Positions 35,554 through 46,482 of a DNA stretch of 64,000 nt are shown piece by piece (position 1 is the first letter of the stretch; the number at the start of each line of letters is the position of its first letter). Source of the DNA: Sphaerosporella brunnea (Eukaryota; Ascomycota; Pezizomycetes; Pezizales; Pyronemataceae); the NCBI GenBank assembly GCA_008704415.1, contig VXIS01000152.1, forward strand, positions 1-64,000, given 5' to 3'. The translations under genes were made by a program, and so were the position numbers. The notes beneath the pieces are model-generated. The model was not told where the DNA came from. It worked only from the letters and a program-made list of their open reading frames with translations, and ran no database searches.

Positions 35554-37701
35554 TTACGGGGTGTGGAAATTTGATGTACAGGGGCCCGTACCCGCTTGCA
35601 TGCTGGAAGCGTTTCTTTGTGTTTGTTTTACTCTGGCCAGACACTGGAAGGGCTTAATGTGAGTTTTGTTTTGGATACCCAGGAGCGGACCTCGAGACCT
35701 GCCTATCTCTTCCCATGGACTTTATGGTTGCCCTGTTTCCTGCCCTTTGCAAGGCGGACTCTTGGATAATGGATTCCCCTCCTATGGACGTTTTTTGGCC
35801 GTTATTTCCGCATTTGGATTTTGTTAAGGACCACACTCTCACGCTCATTACTTTCACGCTGTACCTTTGGAGCGCCGGTTGGCTACACTGCAAACACCGC
35901 ACTGGAACTGGATTCGACGCCCTGGAATTTTCATTTCACAGTTGCTAGGCCAGCTGCTTTTGGATCATCGCCCTTGTCTGGAGGAAATGCCATGTCCCGG
36001 ATTGGAGCAGCCATGGATCGGATTTATCCACACCTTTTTGGACTGCCCGGATGGAATCCCTCTCACGGAGCCGATGGATCTTCACATGGCCCAGACATTT
36101 TTTTAAAAATTTTCTCTAATTCCTGTGGTTAAAACGGCGCTCCAGGGTAGATGATAGATGACCTTTTCTTGCTCTGCGATTTTCCGTTTTCCGTTGAGCC
36201 TTTCGTTTGTTTGTGGGTTCACCGGCTTGACTTTTGTTGTTTCCTTGGAGGCCTCTGTACGGGCGGTGGGCCAGATGTGTCCAGTGGTTCGTTCACTTGC
36301 TTACACTTGCATTCTATCACAACAACCAAGACTTGGGTTCCGTTTGCATGTGGTGTGTCTGGTTCTTCGATGTTATTGACGATTTGGCGATGGATGGTGA
36401 TATACTTTCATGTTTTTTTTCATATTACTTTATCTTGTCCTTTTATTTCATATATTCAGCTTCTCTGTATCTTCTTGTTTTGCGTTCATTTATTTTCTGT
36501 GCCGAAAAGCATTTGGTTGGTTATGCAAGTGGCGGTGGTGTGGATGCGGAGCGAGGCGTTGGAGAAGCAGCATATATTCTTTTATTCTTGATATCCCCGT
36601 GATTCTTCTCGAAAATGTCGATGCACCGGGTTGTACGTGCACTCGATTATAAACCCACGACTAAATATTCAACGACGAGGCTGTACAAGGTTGACGAGTG
36701 AGCCAGTGTGACCACCTCTAGTTGAGAACGAAATACCAAGTTAACCGCGGAAGTTTTGTGGTTAGTGATCTTGGGGGGAGGGGGTTAGCTTGAAGTCGAC
36801 TGGTATGCTGGTATGAGGCCGGTCTGTGCGTTATGAAGTAAAGGAGTGGGGATGGAATTGGAGGCCTTCCGCACTCAATGGGTGGTGTTGTCGCAGCGTG
36901 GATTTCTTCCATCATAGAAGAGCATTCACCACCCCCACCACCACCCCCACCACCATGGAAGTAACTAAGCCCAACCCTCTTCAGAAAATGATCCGGGTGG
37001 GGGAATTATTCTCTAGATCCTGACAAGCAAGTGTCATGTCCAGATCCTCAATCCCCGGGTCGGTATAGTACATATGCTCCGCAATCACGAAGTGCTTCAC
37101 GCACATTCACGGGCTATGAAAGCGGGCTTCACGGATTCCGGCGCGCGCGCACGCCATGAAGGCGGAGAAGCTAGAAACCGTGTGATCAAACAGCAGCAGC
37201 GCCACCTATTCCGCAACGTGCAGTCCGCGACTAGCCCCCTCGCGCCAACTAGACGGGGGCGAGAATGTAGGAGAAGGGCGAGCTTTTGCACATCACCGAT
37301 GTGAACGCCCCGACCCACGGTGGCGGAGCTGGGCTGCAGCATCGAGACGACCAGGGGGGCAGGAAATCATCTTGGTCGTTTGTCGTTCAGCATTTGCCGC
37401 CGCCGTCTCGTCCGATGATGCGTCAGGGAGTGAGTGAGTTGGGGCGCGCTTAGCCATGTATGTTGCTTGGCCAGTAGCCCCTCTCGGCTGCCTGGCTGCT
37501 TAAGAGAGCTCGAATGATGAAGCCCACAAAGTAGTAGACGGTTCATGAACAAAACGAGTGATTTCTCATGGAGTAACAACTCGATTGAGATTTTCCCTTT
37601 AAGCGACGAATCCCAAACACCCCCCACCCCCCTGCCACCCTCCAGCACCCCGCTTCACTTCTTAACCGGAGTAAGTACAGATGTACAGAGCCGTTCGGCC
37701 A
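35554..37701. other. 3' region of the RfeG-like gene and start of gene-poor block
   Basis: No gene supported. 36150-36600 is T-rich. A CCACCACCCC repeat lies at 36930-36955. Frames around 37000-37650 match nothing. The left target-site duplication of a LINE insertion is at 37687-37701. Confidence 0.4.
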
Positions 37702-38032
37702 ATGTGGAAGGCGGTGGAAGAGGGGAAGAAGGGGAGTGGAAGAAGGGGAGGACGCTCACTCCCATCAAGGTCCTGTTGGCAGACAACCGCCGTGCTGGGT
37801 TTCCTAGCATGCACTAAAGTCGGGTCCTGGCCCGAGAGGCCAAGAATGTAATGACCGTTCTGATCGTGTCCCTCTCTTTTGTCTATCACTCTCCTGTCAT
37901 CTCCTTATCTCCTCTTTTCCTTTAGACACACGCGTCTGTGGACCTCTGGGGTCCAAGGGCAGTCTATTCTCCTCCTGTATGTTATTTCATGGCCGCAAGC
38001 GGCCGAATACATTATGATTAAAACAAAAAAAA
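37702..38032 (+). mobile_element. 5'-truncated Tad-like LINE, copy 1 (331 bp)
   Basis: The element contains only the end of the reverse-transcriptase ORF and the 3' UTR. Coding scraps in two frames read MWKAVEEGKKG, TPIKVLLADNR and VLGFLACTKVGSWPERP, matching the tail of copy 2 (LWKAVAEATHKG, SVKDLLADGR, IMAFLGSTNVGMWPSK). The 3' end has the hairpin GGCCGCAAGCGGCC at 37991-38004, then ATTATGATTAAAAC and an A run. It is flanked by AGAGCCGTTCGGCCA (37687-37701) and AGAGCTGTTCGGCCA (38033-38047). This 15-bp duplication has one CpG-site C/T difference and marks target-primed insertion. Confidence 0.85.
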
Positions 38033-38047
38033 AGAGCTGTTCGGCCA

Positions 38048-41000
38048 GATCTGAAAGAAATGGTACTAACGAGCCACACGGTTACCGTCCTTTTAAGCCT
38101 TGTTGGCGTCCAAGACAATGAAGTTACTTTTTCGCCTTATGTTAGAGGGTCAGCCAGGGACACCTCCGCTCTGCTGTGATTTTACCGTGAACACGTTGAC
38201 TCGGACATCCACAGACTGTAAAGACAGTGCCACGCAAACTCCAAATTATCCGGGCGATCGGTGACGGCGATCCCCCTCGACTGCAACTTCTCATGGCAGG
38301 ATAATAGTCATTGGTAGGTCATCCACAGTGCTTCCTGTGATCATGAGTGATGCTCAGAATTGACGGGTTTGAGCGCGACACCTACGAGCTACGGGTCTGT
38401 AGTCTATGATGTGATATGTGATATGTGATAGCCATGACCACTGCTCGAGAGAGTATGAAGATTTAAATGTCTCTGAGATCGAAAAGAGGTGCTACTGTGG
38501 GGGTTTTTTATGCTAAAGGTTCTCTTATTAGGGGCCATCAAAGTAGGTTAGATATATTATCGATATGGGAGCGGGGGTGGTTTAATGATGAAGATTGCTG
38601 GCTTCGAGGGAACCTAACAAGTACTTAAATAAGAATTTTCCCTGCCTGGAAAAACACTTGATACTTGGTACGGCTAAAGCTTAGCTTGCAAGCTTGGTCT
38701 CGGTTGGCTGCGGTGCACATAAATACGGGGAAGTTTGCCTAAATGACCATTTCTCATTGTGGTTGGTCGTGGAATTCGGCAACGGCTCGTCCTAGTCCCA
38801 TCGGATCACAGCCCTAAGGGCAATAAGCCGTCAGCTTTCGTGACCGACTATACTGACGAGTGATAATGGATGACGGCGCCACCTACACTAGAGTAGCCAG
38901 TGGCATGATCGGCAAATAAAACGTGTTGAGCCGCTGGCAGCGGTGGATCACCACCGAAATTCCCCCGGATCGAAACTTGGTATGCCGGTCGACGTCGTTA
39001 ACGTTGGGCTAGCATACGTATGCAGGACGGGAGCCTTGTCTACGACGCTGACTGCTTATGTGGGAACAGCAAAGCAAAGCAAAGCTATGCATCACCGCGT
39101 AAGCCAACTGATACGGAGGATTTTATGCATATACTATGCCCTGAGCTGGCATCTTAAGCTTGGACCAATATAATTGTACATACGCTCTTTATCGAGCCAT
39201 GGCTATTGCTTAGAGTTTGGATTCTAGAACCTCTAGCTAATAACTACTAAGTACTTGGGATTGCAGAAGCCATTTAGAGGAAAATATGCAACTCCATGGT
39301 ATGCTCTGTGGAACGGTACATAGCAATCAACGATCATGATAATGATCCATGAGTGGTTGGTCACAAGCATGCTACTCATCTACAGCTCTAGATCTTCAAT
39401 AGTGTCTCACCCGCGTGACTCAAGATCTCAGGAGTCTGTTTAAGATCTCTGGAGCTCCACGTAACTGTTGCACATAGTATGCGCATGCTGGCACCAAGCC
39501 AGGAGTCAAGTTCTGTGGTATGAAAGACGGACATTTCCCCTCCCGCCGCTGCCCTTCTCCAGGCTTCTCATAATTCGAATGTCCTAACATAATGTATCAG
39601 CGGTCGAAGTGAGTTTTCTTTCCAACCTTTGATGGCTCTGCTTACTAAGGTAATAATTGAATAACTTCGGTGGTCGACTGTGCGACGTTTGTGCTACCCA
39701 CCGCGTTGAATAGGCGCGCCCAGGAACCACCAGCCACACTCACTTGCGTCATGAGCGTGGGCGAAACTACACAACGTACTTTGATATCACGATGCACAAC
39801 CATCGGGTCTAGATCTTCAGGCACGCATACAACTATAGACACGTTTCCAGCCTCGGCGGACCAATTAAGTTTGCACAAGGCGGCTACGGCCTCGAAAAAA
39901 AAAAAAAAAAAAAGACGCCGGCGCCGGCGCTGCTGACTCTGTGTGTGAGGATTCTTTCCTTTGCACAGCAATTGAGATGGAGCATAATACACACATACCA
40001 GTTTGCGGCCTGTTCTTCATACCATACGCCTTGCATGTCAACACATCATCGCGCGCGGCTCAAAAAGCCGTTTTCAGGCCTGGAAGGAAAGGAAAGACTC
40101 TGCTTTTACAGAGTCTATTGTTGGGTCCACGTCCATGACTGCGCGCGCCTTCATGACTGCGGCGACGGTCGCCGTAAGTTTGTGCGGCGTGAAAGAAGGT
40201 CTGGTTGAACTGTGGCGCGCGCCGGTTGGGGTGCTGGAATGAGGCTGGTGATGACTCTTCTTAGATACTAAGATACTGAAGAAAGGCTACAATACAGTAG
40301 ATCTGAGGAACGGGCTTTCGCCAATGCCTGCATACGAGACAAAAATTATGGGATGTCGACGCTTAGCGAGGGCATCACGGAATACCCGTGGAATGGGCAC
40401 TCACTTGGAGATACCATACAGCGGTGTCTGTATTGAAGACCTTTTGTATGGCCATGGTCTCTTTATCGCAGAAGTGATAACTAAGCACCGACAGGATACC
40501 TTGGGGTCAACAAAAGAGGCAAAAATCCAGTATTAAAAACTTATGCCATGCCATAATGACGCTGCTGCGTGCTTTTTTGAGTACGGACCAAAAACTTTTT
40601 AGAACCTGGAAAACCTTACCCATGCTCCTTTTGCATCAACGAGTGGATACTTATTGCTATGTATCAGCTTCCCGTTCAATGCAATCGTGGTCAGCTCCTG
40701 GTTAATCACCGCAATAACCTGTAAAAGTTAAATGGGCCCTGAGAGCGAGCCATCGTAACGTTGAATGCGACACAAATGGTTTGCTCAAACATACCATTCA
40801 TGTGGTGTAGTTCCTTTTCACAAACATAGAAAACCCCAATCGCCCTGGAATGTAGTGAAACCCTACTTAGGGTTGCAACAGTTGCAACAGTTGCAACAAA
40901 AACAAAGACATTCAGTAAAAACACAGGCACCAGCCAAACAGTTCAGAGGTCTAAGAGAGCAAAGGATTGAGAAGTGGGTTAACCACGAGACTAGCTATTG

Positions 41001-41378
41001 CTTAACCTACGATGTCAAACGAGGTTCTTATCGCAGTTAAGCCAAAATGAGGTTATAATAATTAAAACGTTACACATAAACTTTTGGAATCTTGAACCTT
41101 CAAGATTCTACAGCATTAGAGAAAGAAAAACATATGAATTTAAAGGTGCCGAACGCCCCAGAACTCCATCCCCCATTCCAAAAACCAAGAACTTAAGGTC
41201 ACCATTAACTCCACGGTGCCGGCCGAAATGAATTTTTTCCCTTCATATTGCGTGTGGCCGCTTGCGGCCGTGTCGTATTTCGAACTCGCTATGCAGCCGT
41301 GCGGGGTCTGCACTCGGGTCCGGCTCTTCCTCTTCGTGTGCGCGGGCGAGAAACGCAAAAGATACCCGCCGGTATCTG
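38048..41378. other. 3.3 kb gene-poor stretch
   Basis: No gene supported. A 9-bp repeat (GTTGCAACA, three copies) lies near 40875-40905. An A run is at 39894-39913 and a GCGC-rich stretch at 39916-39931. Near 41228-41269 on the minus strand lies a possible third LINE tail, with the same hairpin GGCCGCAAGCGGCC followed by GCAATATGA and an A-rich end. The frame at 40324-40536 is unrecognised. Confidence 0.4.
41228..41269 (-). mobile_element. possible LINE 3' tail fragment, copy 3
   Basis: Reading the minus strand, GGCCGCAAGCGGCC (41269-41256) is followed by ACACGCAATATGAAGGGAAA, as in the tails of LINE copies 1 and 2 (GCAATATGATTAAAAC). It lies 110 bp beyond the stop of the small Cys/His-rich gene at 41379. 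No coding scrap or duplication was found, so the assignment rests on the hairpin and the following 10-15 bases. Confidence 0.4.
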
Positions 41379-41617
41379 TTATGCGGCGGTCGGATATTCC
41401 GAGCATGCCGAGCACTTGATGTGTCCACACTCATGGCATTGCGGTTGAACTGCGAACAGCATGGGGCCCTCAAGAAGGCCGGTGCGCTGCAGGCACTCAT
41501 GACAAAACCAGGCGACTTCCGGCTCCATGAGGATGATGATAAGGGTGGGTGGGTATGTTTAGCGGTTACTAGGGGACGGTTAGTTTCATAAAAAGTCATT
41601 GAGGTAAAGTGAGACAT
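41379..41617 (-). CDS. Cys/His-rich miniprotein A (WFCH...CxxCxHxxCxxC family)
   Basis: Function unknown. Exon 1 is 41570-41617 (MSHFTSMTFYETNRPL) and exon 2 is 41379-41522, joined in phase after removing a 47-nt intron (GTAACC...GGAG, branch-like GCTAAAC); 63 residues. The spliced protein has AWFCHECLQRTG, then EGPMLFAVQPQ, then CHECGHIKCSAC near the C-terminus. This gives two zinc-binding-like clusters, WxCHxC and CxxCxHxxCxxC. CGHIKCSAC is identical in miniprotein C. A second in-frame Met could be the start (MTFYETNRPL). A TATATAA element on the minus strand at about 41707-41715 lies about 95 bp upstream of the ATG. The intron is short with an unusual GGAG acceptor, so the exon 1 model is the weaker part. 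Confidence 0.62.
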
Positions 41618-44412
41618 ACGAGGTGTTTACAGCAAGACAGATGCTGATTTCTAAGCGGGTGTGTGCACTCAGCTGCTGGCAAGATTGCGATGAATCGATC
41701 TAGGGTTTTATATATCTTCCTTTATACCGCGCCTGGAAGTTCAAAGACACACTCGTCTAAGGAGCCCAGAGAGGTAACAGTACAGATGCGCAGGTAATCT
41801 GCCTCGCGGTGATTGGCCTTGTTTTCTTCAGCTAATGTTGACGGGCTCTCTGGGCAGATAACCAGTAGTAAAAGAAGGCCCTGCCCAACCAACCCACTGT
41901 GACAAAGTACTAATAATCGGGCCCCGGCTTATAACGCTTTTCCTGGCAAGCAGATTGCTAATTGATAAGGGGGGATTTTTGGGATCTGTAGTCACGCAGC
42001 CCAGTCACGCGAATATCTCAACAGAGAATCTTTAACCAAACATAGTATCAGTTATGCGAAGTCTGTTATCGCCTTTGTCGTGAATGCTGGAAACTATGGG
42101 GCTTACCCCGGGTTCTCAAGTGTATTTGGTATTCATGACACTCGAGAGTGGCTCTCAACATTGAGAAGTTTGCACTCAATGGCAACTAGAACCAATGACG
42201 TGAATGTGAATGCGCCCGCTTTTACAAAGCTGCACATCATCAGCATCCTGAAAATTTGCGGTGGCGCGGGTTTCACCTCAATGTTAGGGTGTTTGCCTGG
42301 GCTCATGACACTGGCTTTTCGGACGAGGCTCTATATTGCGGATGGAGATACAGTTGAATCGCAACTCGGCTCAGAAATACAAAACGGTGAATTAGGAGTG
42401 GATACGCTATAACCTCACGTTCATTGGTGTATCAAGCCACGCTGCCGCTAAATATTCAGTTAAGGGACTGATTCTCCGCACCAATCGTCTGCGGACGAAA
42501 CAATATTCTTTTTGCCGTTGGTCGAAAGAACCTTCTACAGCAAAAAGATATATATCCCAATAGCCTTCCTGGGTCGGCTACGAATCGGGTGGCTGGTTGT
42601 TTAGTCACGTTTCAGTTTTCTGGGGCATGTGAGCACGAAATTGCGTGGACTCGAGCTCAACCGCATGGCGGGATGAGGTCGGCTCGTTTCCAAGGGTCGA
42701 CCCGAGTTCGCTTGCTCCCGCTAATGGAATCATATGCAGGGGATATGTTTCCACTTGTGAAGCCTGCATGCTGCAAATCAGAATTGCTTTCAGTGTGTGT
42801 TGGGGGCCACGAATGGAGGCAAATGGAGGGGGGTTGCTCATACTGTAGTCATTCACGCATATGGAGGCCCTCAACAGACGCACAATCCAAGATTGGCGTT
42901 CAGGTGCGATGACAATTCATTAGGAGGTCCTGCCTGAAGATATTGTAGCAGTCACCTTTATAGCCTGCTCACCGTTATGCCTGCCTCAGATACCCGAGAT
43001 CATACAGTCACAAAGCCTCCGCATTGGGCTGTATGGTCGGATATCGATACTCTGCCAGGTGATCAAACTCGATCATCTCGCACAATATACCCGAGCCTAG
43101 AAAGTTAGTAGGCTGAGTGATGGACTCTACAGTTAGGGACTGCAGGTGAGGGGAAATCAGACGACATGCGAGATATCCTCATGGCTTCAGCTTAACTATA
43201 AGGCAGAAGGCAGACAAAAGTCTGGTGAAGTTCTTTTGCATTGGGTGTTAGAAACGTTGAATCTTCTTGGGAGGCGATACAACTCAATGGGCGATTGGTT
43301 CTCACTGGCCGAGACTACACTCTCAGATGCCTTCGCATGGTCCGAGGAAGATTGCTGTTGGCATCCCTTAAGCAGAACCAGGGATGATTCAGCTTCAAAG
43401 ATCACCGAGCTTGCAAGGCGAGCCAATATACAAGCCGTAAAGGCTTCATTCAGGAAGATCGAAGCGGTGACCGCCCGCAAAGCCTAACATGACTGTGCAG
43501 CTTCTAAAACCACAGAACTCCATCAGAAAAACCACTGGCTTTGGGTGTACACCACGTGTCATTTTGGCAAACCGCCAGACTCTCAGACTGAGAGGCAGAA
43601 TTTGTCCAAAGCAAGCTGTGCGAGCCACACACGTGCACGAGCAGGCTGAAGGCACTTCGCTGGTTATCAGGCTTTGCAGGCGATTTTTCTTTTATATATA
43701 TCTAGGCTGATCACGGCTTACAAACGAGCCGGAACCCTCCCATGCAGTGGCGAAGAAGATTTCTGCCGTGGTTGTTGTCCGTCAGCCTGCGCACCGCCAC
43801 ACCATAAGTGTGATAGTTGCCGCGCAATCACGCGCAACTGTCGATATCGTAGGCGCTTCCTTGACAGCGATGGGCTTGCCATTCAAACTGCCGGTCAGAG
43901 GAGTTCTAAGGAAGGCTATCTCTAAATTGGTTCTCCATGGAGGCTCGAATCGACGGTATGTAGTCGTACGGATTTGGTCGGTGAATTGAAACTAGCGCCG
44001 TACGCGCGAGATGTGGCTAGCCCCTCATTATGTAATGCAGAATTCATTACGCGATATCTGTCAAGGACCGAAATTCACAACACCCGTTAAAGTAGGCATA
44101 CCGGTAACAAGTACTTATGTGAGTATGGTTATGTATTCACTTAACGAGAATCATAAAAAACCCCCCCCCCCCCCCCCAAAAAAAAAAATGCTCGCTTTTA
44201 GACCTAGTATAGTAAACACCATGATCAGGCTGACAACACCACTTGCACATCCTCGAAATTCGGGCTGAAACCCCCCAAAGGACACATGAGGACAGCCCGT
44301 GTATACTATAATCCCGAAATCAGCACAGGTATCCGAGCTGCGAACCGGTGTTCGTGGGTGTTTGTAAACAAAACAAAAAGGGAAAACATACAATCAGTGG
44401 CATGTTCATTAG
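41618..44412. other. 2.8 kb gene-poor stretch between miniproteins A and B
   Basis: No gene firmly supported. A + strand frame at 42589-42912 contains a loose Cys/His run (CCKSELLSVCVGGHEW). Another at about 43757-43835 reads DFCRGCC, then HHKCDSC, with TTATATATAT upstream at about 43691; it may be a degenerate relative of the miniproteins. The frame at 43146-43487 lacks an ATG start. A C/A homopolymer block is at 44160-44189. Confidence 0.35.
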
Positions 44413-44753
44413 CTACTCACGGGTGCACTGGTCGCAGGGCTGATGATCGCCTGTGACTGTGTCAATGAAATGATATCCTGGCATTGATGACGGCTTGTTC
44501 AATCCATACATTCGGGGCAAGAGGGCTGGCGTTTGAAGAACCAAGGTCCAGCGGCATGATCAATCATTCCGCGAGGATTGCAACAGTACCATCGCTTGTA
44601 TGAGCAATCCAGAAATGGGGGTAGGCTCGAGTTGACCGTGGGGTGCAGCATGCAGTTGGTTGGGAGCGACTACAGAGAGAATGTGAGCATCCGTGAAAGA
44701 CTAGCAGGAAACATTACTGGACTTGCCTCTCCTTCGTCACCGAGGACGACCAT
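44413..44753 (-). CDS. Cys/His-rich miniprotein B (WYCC...CxxCxHxxCxxC family)
   Basis: Function unknown. Three exons, 44727-44753, 44510-44669 and 44413-44450, join in phase to 74 residues. The key blocks are RWYCCNPRGMIDHAAGPW and SCPECDHQPCDQC, closing RE-stop. Intron 1 begins GCAAGT, a classic GC-AG donor, and ends TAG. Intron 2 begins GTATGG inside the Cys codon of CPEC and ends at CACAG; splicing there removes an in-frame TGA and recreates the C-x2-C-x-H-x2-C-x2-C knot exactly. That fit to miniproteins A, C and D is the main evidence that the model is right. There is no signal peptide or membrane segment. A CATAAATAG TATA-like box on the minus strand near 44905-44913 is upstream. Confidence 0.7.
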
Positions 44754-46149
44754 TATTGGCTACGATCCTTTGCCTGTTTAAGTCTAGAAGGGTAGCTCGG
44801 AAGACTGGCTGTTGAGGGAGGAGGCTTTTGAAGCGGGATCAATTGATCAAGAAGAGGAAGATTGGGAGTATTGTCTGGGACTTCTCGAGCGAAGGGCTAG
44901 ACGTCTATTTATGTATGACTGTCTAGAGAGCTCGCGCAGGCAACCGCCTCAAAGCACAGCAATGCTTTTTTAGAAAACTGCAATTTCCGCATGACTGCAC
45001 AGTGCTGCCCATCAGTGCCCGTACAAAAAAAATTTAAAAATTAAAAAAATACGTGACCATTGGCTCCCTAGATCGATGATCAAAACTCCGCGTGCATCTA
45101 AAAGCCAGTTTCCCTCCGAGTAGCCTAAGAGACTCCCTTAACGTCACCAACACCGCATGCCAGTGGATCTTTTGAGTTCTCGGAGCACACACATACAGAG
45201 GTGGTCGTTCGAACGTTCCCTGGCACTGACTTAGATAGTAAATAGCCAGACGTGCCGGCCCCTATCAGGATTTCGTCATCGAGCGAGGGAGTTTGTAGAA
45301 CGCTATCGTTCTTGTTCGCCTTGCAAAAACACTTAGATATGATATGAGAGAAAAAGCACAAAACGTCAAGGTAGGTACGTTGGTGTCAACCGTTTAGCGT
45401 GCAGCAAGCTTGAATTAAGCGCAGAAGCACTTGGTTTACCCGCTAATTCTGCATGCACCCTCGCTAAGCCGGATAACCAACAGGTAAGCATGCACTGACC
45501 TGGGAAGGCATATTCCCAGATTTGGGCGCGGAAGAGTTATCCAACTACATATGAAGCACGGGTGCACATTCTGGCTGGAGCACACAAAGACATTATCGAC
45601 TGTGCAGGTAAACGTAGCATAGTCCCTATGGACTCGATCCTTCTGTCCCAGACCCAAGGGCACAGTGCATCCTGCAATCGGCCCTAGGGCCTTCTAGTGG
45701 ATCTATCGAGAGATATCGATTAGGGGACGTCCCTTTGGGAAATTGTAAATTTCACTGATTGGCTCAAATAGAGCTACATAAGTACCTACTTAAGTACCAA
45801 GTCAATACTTAGGTAAGTATATCTCAGTATGTTTACATAAGTCTGTACTTTTGTAGATATAGTAGTTTATTCCCCAAATTTTCTCGGGAACCTTCACGTT
45901 ACTTCGCAATGAGACTTACGGGGGAATTTCAAATCTAGCTAGAGTGGGAGATTTGCTGTGTATGGCTCATTGCGATGTGGGCTCACTTTTCGGTTGTTCC
46001 CCTCGAAACAGTTGTAAGAAGATATTTCTGGATTTGGGGTTCACAAACTTTGAATTCCTAAAAGAAGAGAAAAAAAAAGAAACCTCCAGATAATCACTGA
46101 CTCCTCCAGGCTCCGAAGCCCCCCAAAACCCCCAACCCAGACGACAACT
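44754..46149. other. 1.4 kb spacer between miniproteins B and C
   Basis: No gene supported. TACTTAAGTA-like repeats occur at about 45780-45845, and an A/T-rich tract is at 45026-45049. Short minus-strand frames at 45125-45361 and 45436-45663 are unrecognised. Confidence 0.4.
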
Positions 46150-46482
46150 CTACTCTGTGAGACAAGCCGAGCATTTGATGTGCCCACACTCCACACAAGC
46201 GGGACACACGTCGATCAGCCAAGGTCCGGCGTAATGGTCGCTTTTGCCATAGGGGTTGTGGCAATACCACAGGGTGCCTTTTCGACTTGACGTCGTGTTC
46301 ATTGAGATTTCCGCAACGATTCTTTCGGTTGGAGTGGTCAGGTGCAGTGGGCGGAGATCCTCGGAGGCTGAATGAGAGTCCTCATTCTAAAGGCGTGGGA
46401 GATTGGTCAGTAGGAATCTTCCAGTTTGGTTTCGGTGGCATCTTATTACCAAATAAAACCTTCTCTCGGTCTGGTACTGCAT
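46150..46482 (-). CDS. Cys/His-rich miniprotein C (WYCH...CxxCxHxxCxxC family)
   Basis: Function unknown. Exon 1 is 46450-46482 (MQYQTERRFYL) and exon 2 is 46150-46386, joined in phase; 89 residues. The intron opens GTAATAAG, has a TACTGAC branch site and ends TTTAG, all standard for fungi. An acidic and polar linker (NEDSHSASEDLRPLH) leads to LWYCHNPYGKSDHYAGPW, then CPACVECGHIKCSAC. HYAGPW is identical in miniprotein D, and CGHIKCSAC is identical in A. The predicted ligands (one Cys and one His at WYCH, then three CxxC-type pairs and a His) would suit one or two zinc ions. A perfect TATATATAA lies at 46601-46609, about 120 bp upstream of the ATG. The gene is well formed, with no stop or shift. 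Confidence 0.78.

Noticed and set aside
41243..41617. 124-codon minus-strand open frame
   Set aside because: It shares exon 1 with miniprotein A but reads the Cys/His exon in the wrong frame; only splicing gives the family motif.
42589..42912. Loose Cys/His run (CCKSELLSVCVGGHEW...CSYC)
   Set aside because: Spacing does not match the miniprotein family and no splice model improves it.
43146..43487. 113-codon + strand frame
   Set aside because: Does not begin with ATG and has no recognisable content; it could be a fragment of a lost gene but cannot be supported.
44499..44501. In-frame TGA at a Cys-like position in miniprotein B, considered as selenocysteine or a disabling stop
   Set aside because: A 59-nt GT-AG intron removes the TGA and rebuilds the family Cys/His knot exactly, which is a simpler explanation; selenoprotein machinery is not expected in this fungal group.
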